From contig NZ_MKIR01000012.1 in NCBI RefSeq assembly GCF_001832905.1, positions 329,965 through 393,964 on the forward strand: a stretch of DNA of 64,000 bases. The letters are read 5' to 3'. This DNA is from Floricoccus tropicus. Its GTDB lineage: Bacteria; Bacillota; Bacilli; Lactobacillales; Streptococcaceae. The position numbers were made by a program, and so were the translations under genes. The stretch's first letter is position 1. Each line of letters starts with the position of its first letter. The notes below the pieces were generated by a model that worked only from the letters and a program-made list of their open reading frames with translations, was not told the DNA's origin and ran no database searches. Of this stretch, positions 19,953 through 28,527 are shown piece by piece.

Positions 19953-20924
19953 TTGACAGACAAGTACAAAGACTCCCATCTTAAACTTTTCAGCCTAAAC
20001 TCAAACGAAGAACTTGCTAACAAAATTAGCGGACATGCCGGTGTTCCTCTCGGGGATCTATTTTCAAGACAATTTTCAGATGGAGAAATTCAAATCCATA
20101 TTGAAGAAAGTGTGCGTGGATTTGATATCTACATCATTCAATCAACAAGTTACCCAGTAAATGATCATCTATTAGAATTACTAATTATGATTGATGCTTG
20201 TAAACGAGCAAGTGCCAACTCTATAACGGTTGTAATGCCTTACTTTGGATACGCACGTCAAGACCGTACAGCAGCTCCTCACGAGCCAATAACAGCAAAA
20301 CTTGTTGCAAATATGTTAGTGAAAGCTGGAGTTGACCGTGTTGTTACTTTAGATCTTCATGCAGTTCAAGTTCAAGGATTCTTTGACATTCCTGTTGATA
20401 ATTTATTCACTACACCACTATTCGCTGAATATTATAGCGAAAAAGGTATTTTAGGTGATAACGTTGTCGTTGTTGCTCCTAAAAATAGTGGTGTTAAACG
20501 TGCTAGAAGCTTAGCTGAGTACTTAGAATCACCACTAGCAATCGTCGACTATGAAGACGATGATAAGCATCGTGAAAACGGTTATGTAATTGGTGATGTT
20601 GCCGGAAAAGATGTTATTTTAATTGATGATATCTTAACAACAGGTAAAACATTTGCTAGTGCTTCCGCAATCGTTAAAGAAGCCGGTGCAAAAGATGTTT
20701 ACGTTGTAGCAAGCCACGGATTATTTACACCAGGTTCAAGTGACCTATTAAATAATACTGAAATCAAAGAAATTTTAGTTACTGACTCAGTAAAGACAAA
20801 TACAATCAAGCCTGACAAGGTCAAATATCTTACAGCATCAGAACTTATTGCTGATGCAATTATCCGTATTCATGAAAATAAACCAGTAAGTCCACTGTTT
20901 GAATTCGATAAAAATCATCATTAA
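19953..20924 (+). CDS. prs: ribose-phosphate pyrophosphokinase
   Basis: Makes PRPP from ribose 5-phosphate and ATP, feeding nucleotide, histidine, tryptophan and NAD synthesis. The start is TTG, giving [13 protein letters not shown], because AAGGAG sits 7 bases before it; an earlier in-frame TTG would place this site inside the gene. The 323 residues carry the ATP/Mg loop [19 protein letters not shown] and the PRPP-binding [14 protein letters not shown] hairpin separates it from iscS. The nicotinamide phosphoribosyltransferase at 31.7 kb would be a PRPP consumer. Confidence 0.95.
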   Translation: MTDKYKDSHLKLFSLNSNEELANKISGHAGVPLGDLFSRQFSDGEIQIHIEESVRGFDIYIIQSTSYPVNDHLLELLIMIDACKRASANSITVVMPYFGYARQDRTAAPHEPITAKLVANMLVKAGVDRVVTLDLHAVQVQGFFDIPVDNLFTTPLFAEYYSEKGILGDNVVVVAPKNSGVKRARSLAEYLESPLAIVDYEDDDKHRENGYVIGDVAGKDVILIDDILTTGKTFASASAIVKEAGAKDVYVVASHGLFTPGSSDLLNNTEIKEILVTDSVKTNTIKPDKVKYLTASELIADAIIRIHENKPVSPLFEFDKNHH

Positions 20925-20933
20925 GATTTACTT

Positions 20934-20963
20934 AGGCTTAAGAGACTATTGTTTCTTAAGCCT
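20934..20963 (+). terminator. hairpin (probable partial terminator) between prs and iscS
   Basis: AGGCTTAAGA/TCTTAAGCCT form a perfect 10-bp stem, followed by an interrupted T tract (TTACTTT). Read-through into the cysteine desulfurase gene, 22 bases on, is likely. Confidence 0.6.
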
Positions 20964-20984
20964 TTACTTTACAAAAGGAGAATC

Positions 20985-22103
20985 ATGGTATATTTAGATA
21001 ACGCCGCCACTACTCCAATGTCGCCAAGTGTCATTGATGCTATGCTTGAAGTAATGACAAATCATTACGGTAATCCCTCAAGTATCCACAATTATGGACG
21101 TGATGCCTCAAAAATCATTCGTCAATCACGCCAAACAATTGCTGATATACTGGAAGTTCCCGCTCATGATATAATTTTTACATCGGGTGGAACCGAAGCC
21201 AACAATACAGCACTTATCGGATATGCGCTCGCAAATCAAGATAAAGGTCGCCATATAATAACAACATCAATTGAACATCACTCAGTTCTACATGCTACTG
21301 AATATTTAAAAAAACGTTTTGGTTTTGAAATAACCTACATAAATCCTGATGAAAATGGACTAATTACAACAAATACTATTAAAAATGCATTGAGAGATGA
21401 CACAATAATAGTAAGTACAATGTTTGCCAATAATGAAACTGGGAGTCTCTTACCAATAAAAGAAATTGGAGAAATTCTTAAAGACCATCAAGCAGTATAT
21501 CATGTAGATGCAGTTCAAGTAGCTGGAAAAGTTCCAATACATCCAAAAGAATTAGGCATTGACTTCCTTTCTGCTTCAGCTCATAAGTTTCATGGACCAA
21601 AAGGTATTGGTTTCTTATACTCAGACTCCAATAAATTTGATAACTTACTTCACGGTGGCGAGCAAGAAGATGGACGTCGACCAAGTACTGAAAATATCGC
21701 AGGAATCGTTGGAATGTCTCAAGCTTTAATAGAAAGCTCAAAAGAATATGACAAAAATTTTTCTTATATCGAAAGTCTTAAGGAAGATTTTTTAGAAGCA
21801 ATCTCAGATTTAAACTTTTACAAAAATGAGTTTGGTCCAACAATGCCTCATGTGTTAAATCTCGGATTTCCTAACCAGAATCAAGATATGCTACTGATGA
21901 AACTTGATCTTGCAGGAATAGCTATTTCCACAGGTAGTGCTTGTACTGCTGGTGCTATAGAACCTAGCCATGTATTAAGTTCAATATATGGCGAAAATAG
22001 TCCTAAACTTAAAGAGAATGTCCGAATTAGTTTTTCGGAATATAATACAAAAGATGATGTTGATAAACTTGCAAATAAATTAATAGAAATTTTAGGAGAA
22101 TAA
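20985..22103 (+). CDS. cysteine desulfurase (NifS/IscS-type)
   Basis: This PLP enzyme removes sulfur from cysteine for Fe-S clusters or tRNA thiolation. The start ATG (MVYLDNAATTPMSP) has AAAAGGAG upstream; an in-frame extension is ignored. The 372 residues have PLP lysine in SASAHKFHGPKG and the catalytic cysteine in STGSACTAGAIEPSH. It is followed after one base by the DUF1831 gene, a pairing conserved in lactic acid bacteria, suggesting a shared task. The prs-iscS order also matches lactococci. Confidence 0.93.
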   Translation: MVYLDNAATTPMSPSVIDAMLEVMTNHYGNPSSIHNYGRDASKIIRQSRQTIADILEVPAHDIIFTSGGTEANNTALIGYALANQDKGRHIITTSIEHHSVLHATEYLKKRFGFEITYINPDENGLITTNTIKNALRDDTIIVSTMFANNETGSLLPIKEIGEILKDHQAVYHVDAVQVAGKVPIHPKELGIDFLSASAHKFHGPKGIGFLYSDSNKFDNLLHGGEQEDGRRPSTENIAGIVGMSQALIESSKEYDKNFSYIESLKEDFLEAISDLNFYKNEFGPTMPHVLNLGFPNQNQDMLLMKLDLAGIAISTGSACTAGAIEPSHVLSSIYGENSPKLKENVRISFSEYNTKDDVDKLANKLIEILGE

Positions 22104-22104
22104 A

Positions 22105-22452
22105 ATGGCTTTTGAAAAAGAAATTCACTTAGAAGATAGTAAATACAAATACACTTTATCACCTAGTATCAAAAAATATACTTTAAAAGATACAACTTTT
22201 AAAGAAACAAAAACAGGAAATTATGAATTAACACGTAATCTTGAATTTATTCCAAACTCGAATGATGGTTTCCTATTAAAAATAACTGTAAATAAAACAT
22301 TAGATGGTTTCAAAATGATCATCACTGATAAGTCAGGTCTAAGAAGAGTTAATATTTTTGATTCAGAAGAAAATGAACCTCTTGCAGAAAAGTTTTACTT
22401 CCAACTTGATTCATTAATAGATAGAAATGTATTTACTAAAGAAGAAATTTAA
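22105..22452 (+). CDS. DUF1831 domain protein
   Basis: A 115-residue cytoplasmic protein of the DUF1831 family, function unknown. It begins MAFEKEIHLEDSKYKYTLSP and has no cysteines, membrane segment or signal peptide. Its start lies one base after the cysteine desulfurase stop, so translation is coupled. By context it may help cysteine desulfuration or sulfur transfer. A strong terminator follows. Confidence 0.82.
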   Translation: MAFEKEIHLEDSKYKYTLSPSIKKYTLKDTTFKETKTGNYELTRNLEFIPNSNDGFLLKITVNKTLDGFKMIITDKSGLRRVNIFDSEENEPLAEKFYFQLDSLIDRNVFTKEEI

Positions 22453-22487
22453 AATAAATCACTCAGAACTATCTGAGTGATTTATTT
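22452..22487 (+). terminator. terminator of the prs-iscS-DUF1831 unit
   Basis: A 16-bp perfect stem (AAATAAATCACTCAGA / TCTGAGTGATTTATTT) with an ACTA loop runs into a T tract right after the DUF1831 stop codon. Confidence 0.92.
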
Positions 22488-22498
22488 TTTTACAATAC

Positions 22499-22527
22499 AA
22501 AAAGGCTCGAATTAACGAGCCTTTTTT
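22499..22527 (-). terminator. terminator of tuf
   Basis: AAAAAGGCTCG/CGAGCCTTTTT form an 11-bp stem with a 6-base loop; T runs exist on both strands. It faces tuf and lies back to back with the terminator of the converging unit. Confidence 0.92.
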
Positions 22528-22540
22528 CAGAAGGTATACA

Positions 22541-22560
22541 TCTGTTGTCCGACCAACAGA
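22541..22560. repeat. small inverted repeat between tuf and its terminator
   Basis: TCTGTTG-TCCGAC-CAACAGA is a perfect 7-bp hairpin in the 3' untranslated part of the tuf message, without a T run. Confidence 0.55.
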
Positions 22561-22586
22561 TACTATATCTTATTCAAAACTTAAAA

Positions 22587-23774
22587 TTAAGCTTCGATTT
22601 CTGAAACGATACCAGAACCAACAGTACGTCCACCTTCACGGATAGAGAATGTAGTTCCTTGTTCGATAGCGATTGGGTGGATAAGTTCAACTTCAATAGT
22701 TACGTTATCCCCTGGCATTACCATTTCAGTTCCTTCAGGAAGTTTGATGCTACCAGTTACGTCAGTTGTACGGAAGTAGAACTGTGGACGGTAGTTATCG
22801 AAGAATGGAGTATGACGTCCACCTTCTTCTTTAGAAAGAACGTAGATTTCACCTTTAAACTTAGTATGAGGAGTGATTGAACCTGGTTTAGCAATAACTT
22901 GACCACGTTCGATATCATCACGTTGTACACCACGTAGAAGTACACCAACGTTATCTCCAGCAAGACCTTCGTCAAGTTGTTTACGGAACATTTCAACACC
23001 AGTTACAACAGCTTTAGTGCTTTCTGGTTTAAGTCCGATGATTTCGATTTCATCATTAACACGGATAGTACCACGTTCGATACGTCCTGATGCTACAGTA
23101 CCACGTCCAGTGATAGAGAATACATCTTCGACTGGTAATAGTAAAGGTTTGTCAGTATCACGTTCTGGAGTTGGGATATAATCGTCAACGATATCCATAA
23201 GTTCTGAAACTTTTTCAACCCATTTTTCTTCGCCGTTAAGTGCTCCTAGAGCAGATCCAGCTACGATTGGAGTATCATCTCCTGGGAAATCGTATTCAGA
23301 TAATAGATCACGAACTTCCATTTCAACCAATTCAAGTAATTCTTCATCGTCAACTAAGTCAACTTTGTTAAGGAATACTACTAGGTATTTAACACCTACT
23401 TGGCGTGAAAGAAGGATATGTTCACGAGTTTGTGGCATAGGTCCATCAGTTGCAGCTACTACAAGAATAGCTCCGTCCATTTGGGCAGCCCCAGTGATCA
23501 TGTTTTTAACGTAGTCCGCGTGTCCTGGTGCGTCGATATGCGCATAGTGACGTTTATCAGTTTCATACTCGATGTGAGCAGTATTGATAGTAATTCCGCG
23601 TTCGCGTTCTTCTGGTGCAGCATCGATTGAAGCAAAGTCAGTTGCTTCGATACCTTGTTTGTCAGCTAATACTTTAGAGATTGCCGCAGAAAGAGTAGTT
23701 TTACCGTGGTCAACGTGTCCGATTGTACCAATGTTAACGTGCGGTTTGCTGCGGTCATATTTTTCTTTTGCCAT
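22587..23774 (-). CDS. tuf: elongation factor Tu
   Basis: Delivers aminoacyl-tRNA to the ribosome as a GTP complex. The true start gives [20 protein letters not shown] with GGAGG about 12 bases upstream; an upstream extension is ignored. The 395 residues include G1 GHVDHGKT, G3 [13 protein letters not shown]4 NKVDLVDD and the two C-terminal beta-barrel domains ending [11 protein letters not shown]. It is a single-gene unit with a strong promoter and terminator, fitting its high expression. Confidence 0.98.
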   Translation of the reverse strand: MAKEKYDRSKPHVNIGTIGHVDHGKTTLSAAISKVLADKQGIEATDFASIDAAPEERERGITINTAHIEYETDKRHYAHIDAPGHADYVKNMITGAAQMDGAILVVAATDGPMPQTREHILLSRQVGVKYLVVFLNKVDLVDDEELLELVEMEVRDLLSEYDFPGDDTPIVAGSALGALNGEEKWVEKVSELMDIVDDYIPTPERDTDKPLLLPVEDVFSITGRGTVASGRIERGTIRVNDEIEIIGLKPESTKAVVTGVEMFRKQLDEGLAGDNVGVLLRGVQRDDIERGQVIAKPGSITPHTKFKGEIYVLSKEEGGRHTPFFDNYRPQFYFRTTDVTGSIKLPEGTEMVMPGDNVTIEVELIHPIAIEQGTTFSIREGGRTVGSGIVSEIEA

Positions 23775-23851
23775 TTTTAAAAAAAGCCTCCTATGGTTTT
23801 TATAAAATATAATCAGATAGTTTGGGCATAACAACCTATCATTACTATACT

Positions 23852-23879
23852 ATTATACTTAAATTTCGTGAGATTGCAA
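23852..23879 (-). promoter_or_regulatory. tuf promoter
   Basis: On the minus strand TTGCAA (23874-23879), a 16-base spacer and TATAAT (23852-23857) make a strong promoter about 80 bases upstream of the tuf start. Confidence 0.7.
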
Positions 23880-23984
23880 GCGTTTTGTAAGGTATTGTCT
23901 GTGTTTACTTTTCTTTTACAAAAGATTTTTATTTTCTAATTATTCAGTTTTTTACTATATTGAAAATTGATTAAAATATAGAAA

Positions 23985-24012
23985 AAGTTAATCAGTTTTC
24001 ACTGATTAACTT
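23985..24012 (-). terminator. terminator of the rrf2-yhgE operon
   Basis: AAGTTAATCAGT/ACTGATTAACTT form a perfect 12-bp stem with a 4-base loop and a T run on the minus strand, 6 bases after the yhgE stop. Confidence 0.9.
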
Positions 24013-24017
24013 CCTTT

Positions 24018-27000
24018 TTACCATAATGTATAGCTACCTTTATTATCATAGTTATCATCCATTAACTTTTGATTATCATTAAGTTGTGAATAACCTGCCA
24101 TACCTTTTTTGAACAAATGTTTCATTGACAAGTATAATAGTCCAATGAACGCTGCTGCTGTTACAAGTAATATGAAGAATGAACTTGTAAACATTTGATT
24201 ACCTAGACCACCTGAGATTGCTTGACGCAAGCCGTAAATTGAGTATGTCATAGGAACATATGGATGGATTACATTGTAGAATTTACTAATAATTTCCATT
24301 GGGAATACACCACCAGCTGAACCTAATTGTAGAACTAGGAGGATCATAGCGATGAAACGTCCTGGATTATCAAGAGTCATTGCTAGGAACATTACTAGGA
24401 ACATGTAAGCCCATGAAGTGATTAAAAGCATTGCGAAGTATTCAAACTGATTATCAACTTTAAGACCAATCATTTGCATTACTAATCCAATAACTAGTGC
24501 CATTGCTGTCGCAACCATTCCACCTACTGCTACCTTACTTGAGAACCAATTGGCAGCTGTTGCTTTCTTACGATTAGCAACCTTACGAATTGGATATGCA
24601 AAGTTAAATACTAGAGCACCGACATAAAGTGAAACACTCATGAAGTATGGTGCTAAAGCATGTCCATAGTTTGGAACTTCACTGTATTTACTTTGAGTAG
24701 TTTTGTCTGGTGAAGCAATCATATTTGCATTCTTGTCTGTAAGATTTACTTTTTTGATTGTTTCAGAACCAGTTTGAAGTTTACTTGATAATTGACCAGT
24801 TCCTGTTACTAGCTGACTAGTTCCACCAAGTAATTGGCTTACACCATTTGTTAAAGCTGGAACATTTCCATTAAGTTCAGTAAGTCCATTTGCAAGTTTG
24901 CTTGAACCACTGTTTAGATCTCCTGATTTGCTATCCAGAGTCCTAGTACCATCAACAAGTTTGTTACTTCCATCAACTAATTGTTGTGCTCCCTCTGTAA
25001 GAGCAGGGATATTTCCATTTAATTGATTTAAACCATTTGATAATTTATTTGAACCGTCATTTAAATTTGATGAGTTTTCGTTTAGTTCAGTAGTACCTTT
25101 AACTAGCTTATTACTACCATCAACTAATTTTTGTGCTCCGTTTGTAAGAGAAGGAATATTCCCATTTATTTTATTTAAACCATTTGATATTTTAGAAGAA
25201 CCATCATTTAAATCTGATGATTTTTTATTTATACTGTTTGCCCCTGCTTGAAGCTCATTTACAGCTGATACAACTTGTTTCGATCCATTATTTAATTCTG
25301 ATGAATTTTTCACTAGTTGGTTAGCTCCAACTCCTAAACTTCCAATACCTTCAGACATTTGAGAAAATTTATCATTTAATTCACTCATTCCACCAGACAG
25401 TTGAACAGCTCCAGGTACTACTTGAGTTTTCACTTTTACTAGTCCATCAACAGCGCTTGTTAAAGCAGGTGTTGCAGACTTAGATGCAATTGCCAATGCA
25501 TTTGTTTTTTCTTTAAGTTCAGGAAGAACAGACATTGCATTTTTCATTCCTGAGAGATCTATATTACTTGTAGAAGAAATTTCACTCATTTTAGAAGCAA
25601 TATTTCCAAGACTAGATTTTGCTTGGCCCAATTCTGAACTTATTAAAGAATTAACTTGGCTATTTGATGCGTTGTTTGCTAAAGCATTTCCAACTTGGGA
25701 AGTTTGTTCTGATGTAAGTTCAACCCCACTATTTTTCAATGCACTTATGACTGCTGAAGTATTTGACTGAACATCTGATTCATTAGCACTTGAAATACCA
25801 TTTTGAATATTTTGAAGACTTGAACCAACTGTTTGTAATTCGGTCGCAACAGATTCTAAGTTTGACTTTATATTCACTAAATTATCTAATGATGAAACAT
25901 CAATTCCATCAAAAGATGATAATGTCGAATTTACTGTGTCCAAATATGTATCAACGTTTTGTAAATATGAATCTAATTGACTCTGACTATCCACAAAACT
26001 TTGAGGAATATTATTTAAGCTTTCTTCAAGTTTTTTTGAGCCATCTGTAAGAGTAGATATTCCTTTTTCAAATTCTGGAAGTTTACTATTTAATTGATTT
26101 AGCCCATTCGAAATTTGACCTACTCCCACTGTATATTGATTAATACCATTATACAAGCTTGATATGCCAGGACTTAGTTTATTTAATCCGTTTGAAACTT
26201 GACCAACACCTGCTGTATATTGTTGAATACCTGAGTTTAGTTGACCTGCACCTGAATCTAATTGATTAACACCTGATGCCAAAGCTGGAACTTTACCACT
26301 TAATTGATTGATTCCATCATTAAGTTGATTTTGACCAGTTGCTATTTGACCTACTCCTGCTGTATATTTTTGAATGCCTGAGTTTAGTTGATCAGCACCT
26401 GAATATAGTTGGCCTACACCTGATGCTAAAGCTGGAACTTTACCACTTAATTGATTAATTCCATCATTAAGTTGGTTTTGACCAGTTGCTACCTGGCTAA
26501 CTCCTGCTGTATATTGTTGAATACCTGAGTTTAGTTGACCTGCACCTGAATCTAATTGATTAACACCTGATGCAAGTGTTGGTACTTTCTCATTCAATTG
26601 ACTAACTCCGTCATTTACCTTATTTGTACCATCGTTAATCTTTTTAGCACCATCTGCCGCTTGAGTCATACCATTTCCAACAGTTTTAATTGTTGAGAAA
26701 ATTGCTTTGACATATGAATCACTGACACTTTCACCAACTTGCGCCTTCAATTGTGTCATTGCGGTATCACTTACTACTTCACCTAGGAAGTTAACCCCTG
26801 GGTTTGTTTCATATTTTAAGTCTAGTTTTTGTGGATCTGGATCTAATACTGTTGCTGCATTCTCAGAAAAGTTTTCTGGAATTGTAACTATCATGTAGTA
26901 TTTACGATCTTTTAATCCATCTTTTGCATCTTTTGCTGAAACGAAATTCCAGTCAAGAGATTTATTACTCTTAAGGTTATTTACAACCTGATCACCCACA

Positions 27001-27197
27001 TCAAGTTTCTTTCCTTGGAAATCAACTGATTTATCCTCATTTACTACCGCAACTGGTAGATTGTCCATGTGACCGTATGGATCCCATATAGATTTCAGGA
27101 ATACACCTGCATACATGATCGGTAAGAGTGATATAACTACAACTGTTGCAAGAAGCAATTTGTTGGAGCGAATTTTCTTAAATTCTTCTTTAATCAC
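24018..27197 (-). CDS. YhgE/Pip family membrane protein
   Basis: A 1059-residue membrane protein of the YhgE/Pip (phage infection protein) family, related to ABC-2-type permeases. An N-terminal transmembrane helix (about residues 13-32) precedes a very long extracellular region, and about five helices close the protein. In Lactococcus lactis, Pip is the receptor for c2-type phages; in streptococci, YhgE-like proteins help export toxins of type VII systems. The outer region has two blocks of three 49-residue repeats made of heptads of the type LNSGIQQ/YTAGVGQ, flanking a segment rich in Ser, Asn and Gln. The start ATG overlaps the rrf2 stop as ATGA. Confidence 0.9.
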   Translation of the reverse strand: MIKEEFKKIRSNKLLLATVVVISLLPIMYAGVFLKSIWDPYGHMDNLPVAVVNEDKSVDFQGKKLDVGDQVVNNLKSNKSLDWNFVSAKDAKDGLKDRKYYMIVTIPENFSENAATVLDPDPQKLDLKYETNPGVNFLGEVVSDTAMTQLKAQVGESVSDSYVKAIFSTIKTVGNGMTQAADGAKKINDGTNKVNDGVSQLNEKVPTLASGVNQLDSGAGQLNSGIQQYTAGVSQVATGQNQLNDGINQLSGKVPALASGVGQLYSGADQLNSGIQKYTAGVGQIATGQNQLNDGINQLSGKVPALASGVNQLDSGAGQLNSGIQQYTAGVGQVSNGLNKLSPGISSLYNGINQYTVGVGQISNGLNQLNSKLPEFEKGISTLTDGSKKLEESLNNIPQSFVDSQSQLDSYLQNVDTYLDTVNSTLSSFDGIDVSSLDNLVNIKSNLESVATELQTVGSSLQNIQNGISSANESDVQSNTSAVISALKNSGVELTSEQTSQVGNALANNASNSQVNSLISSELGQAKSSLGNIASKMSEISSTSNIDLSGMKNAMSVLPELKEKTNALAIASKSATPALTSAVDGLVKVKTQVVPGAVQLSGGMSELNDKFSQMSEGIGSLGVGANQLVKNSSELNNGSKQVVSAVNELQAGANSINKKSSDLNDGSSKISNGLNKINGNIPSLTNGAQKLVDGSNKLVKGTTELNENSSNLNDGSNKLSNGLNQLNGNIPALTEGAQQLVDGSNKLVDGTRTLDSKSGDLNSGSSKLANGLTELNGNVPALTNGVSQLLGGTSQLVTGTGQLSSKLQTGSETIKKVNLTDKNANMIASPDKTTQSKYSEVPNYGHALAPYFMSVSLYVGALVFNFAYPIRKVANRKKATAANWFSSKVAVGGMVATAMALVIGLVMQMIGLKVDNQFEYFAMLLITSWAYMFLVMFLAMTLDNPGRFIAMILLVLQLGSAGGVFPMEIISKFYNVIHPYVPMTYSIYGLRQAISGGLGNQMFTSSFFILLVTAAAFIGLLYLSMKHLFKKGMAGYSQLNDNQKLMDDNYDNKGSYTLW
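24812..25270 (-). repeat. 147-bp tandem repeats within yhgE, distal block
   Basis: Three in-frame units of 147 bp (49 codons): equivalent landmarks at 24864, 25011 and 25158 are exactly 147 apart. The protein units read SSDLNDGSSKISNGL.., SSNLNDGSNKLSNGL.. and SGDLNSGSSKLANGL... Limits are approximate. Confidence 0.85.
26170..26615 (-). repeat. 147-bp tandem repeats within yhgE, proximal block
   Basis: Three 49-codon units in direct repeat, landmarks at 26274, 26421 and 26568, exactly 147 bp apart. The first two units shown in the protein share LASGVxQLxSGAxQLNSGIQ almost word for word. DNA identity is high, so recent unequal exchange is likely. Confidence 0.87.
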
Positions 27198-27721
27198 GAT
27201 TTATCTCCCCCTTTTAATAATCTTTTTACTAACAATTCATTTTTCGGAGCATATTCGTTCCAGTTAGTAGTTTTAAATATTTGTCCGTCTAAAGATTCAT
27301 TTACTAAATCTTGGATAGTCACGCTCGCAAGACTTGCACGCCACTTTTCATCTGCTTCTTTAAAAGCACGGTGTAGTCCAACTTCTGCCTTATTAATCTT
27401 GTCATCATCTGTTACATTTCCCAAAACTTTACCAATAAGGCTGGTATTTGGAAAAGTATCAACCGGACCTTCAATCGCCTCAACAACGTCAAGATATGAA
27501 ATTTCTTCAGCCGGTCTTGCCAACATAAATCCACCTCTTTGTCCAGAAACAGAAAGAACAAGATTTGATACAACTAGTTTCCTTACAATTTTTTGAATGT
27601 AAGTTGCTGAAGCACCCAAATGCTTATGAATACTATATGAACCGAGCGGTATATCTTTTGTTTGTGTCGTAAGCATTGCCATTACACATACACTTTGTTC
27701 AAAAGCCTTCGTTAATTGCAT
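27194..27721 (-). CDS. Rrf2-family transcriptional regulator
   Basis: A 175-residue winged helix-turn-helix regulator that heads the operon with yhgE. The ATG giving MQLTKAFEQSV is chosen because GGAGG ends 5 bases before it; an earlier GTG overlaps this site. Helix-turn-helix and wing motifs are ASATYIQKIVRKLV and GQRGGFMLAR. Only one cysteine (near residue 11) exists, so the three-cysteine Fe-S site of IscR/NsrR types is missing. The stop overlaps yhgE as ATGA. It probably represses the operon through the palindrome at 27761-27775. Confidence 0.9.
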   Translation of the reverse strand: MQLTKAFEQSVCVMAMLTTQTKDIPLGSYSIHKHLGASATYIQKIVRKLVVSNLVLSVSGQRGGFMLARPAEEISYLDVVEAIEGPVDTFPNTSLIGKVLGNVTDDDKINKAEVGLHRAFKEADEKWRASLASVTIQDLVNESLDGQIFKTTNWNEYAPKNELLVKRLLKGGDKS

Positions 27722-27760
27722 ACGCACCTCCTTCTTTAGTAGATAATCTTTATCTGTTAC

Positions 27761-27781
27761 GGATTTTAAATATCCATTATA
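27761..27781. promoter_or_regulatory. -10 element and palindromic operator of the rrf2-yhgE operon
   Basis: On the minus strand TATAAT (27776-27781) is followed at once by GGATATTTAAAATCC (27761-27775), a 15-base near-palindrome with one mismatched base pair (two of 15 positions). A repressor there would block transcription start. The site length fits a Rrf2 dimer. Confidence 0.55.
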
Positions 27782-27976
27782 GACATTTTTTATCCACGAA
27801 AATTATTATATATCTTAATAAATCTTTTAGCAAGAGAAAAAGCTTAATATTTTTTCAGAAAATCACAGGAAAAACACTTTGAATTTTTCATCATATAATA
27901 TCGCTTATTTTATTAATTTTTCCTTATATGGTATGATATAAACAATAATTAAGATGATCAGAAAGGAACAATATAT

Positions 27977-28492
27977 ATGAAAATTAGAGCACTTGAGAGA
28001 ACTGACCTGCCTAACATCCACAAAATTAATAATCATAGAGCTACGATGGCTTACTGGTTTGAGGAACCCTATGAATCACTGGATGAATTGACAATTCTTT
28101 ACGATAAACATATTAGAGATTCACATGAACGTCGTTTTGTTATTGAGTTAAATGATGAATTTGTTGGTATTGTTGAGTTAATGGATATTGATTATATCCA
28201 TCGCAACTGTGAAATTCAAATTGTAATTATCACTAAATTCCGTGGTCAAGGTCTAGCAACTGAAGCTTTACGAAAAGGTATCGAATATGCTTTTCTAATG
28301 CTAAATATGCATAAAGTGTATTTATATGTTGATGTTGATAATCTTCCAGCAGTACATATCTACAAAAAATGTGGCTTTATTATAGAAGGAACTATGAGAG
28401 ATCAATTCTTTAGTAATGGTGAATACCATGATTCATACTTTATGGGACTATTAAAGAATGAATATGAAAAAATTGAAGAAAATAATGAATAG
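27977..28492 (+). CDS. speG: spermidine N-acetyltransferase SpeG-like (GNAT)
   Basis: A 171-residue GNAT acetyltransferase, very close to SpeG in its fixed signature: AYWFEEPYESLDEL, YDKHIRDSHERRFVIE, IYKKCGFIIEG. The acetyl-CoA loop shows FRGQGLATEA. SpeG acetylates spermidine, and often spermine, to avoid polyamine toxicity. AAAGGAAC precedes the ATG. It is a single gene on the plus strand, ending in a bidirectional terminator shared with proA. Confidence 0.85.
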   Translation: MKIRALERTDLPNIHKINNHRATMAYWFEEPYESLDELTILYDKHIRDSHERRFVIELNDEFVGIVELMDIDYIHRNCEIQIVIITKFRGQGLATEALRKGIEYAFLMLNMHKVYLYVDVDNLPAVHIYKKCGFIIEGTMRDQFFSNGEYHDSYFMGLLKNEYEKIEENNE

Positions 28493-28497
28493 TATTC

Positions 28498-28527
28498 AAA
28501 AAGGACTGGTTTAAACCAATCCTTTTT
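28498..28527. terminator. bidirectional terminator between speG and proA
   Basis: AAAAAGGACTGGTTT and its partner AAACCAATCCTTTTT pair over 15 bp with one mismatch, with T runs in both directions, directly between the converging genes. Confidence 0.9.

Noticed and set aside
24018..27197. Regular 147-bp repeats that might suggest a CRISPR or other array
   Set aside because: The units are in-frame coding sequence of one long protein, lack short palindromic repeats and unique spacers of equal length, and match YhgE heptads.
27851..27865. CodY-like TTTTTTCAGAAAATC near speG and rrf2
   Set aside because: About 12 of 15 matches, no link to a promoter.
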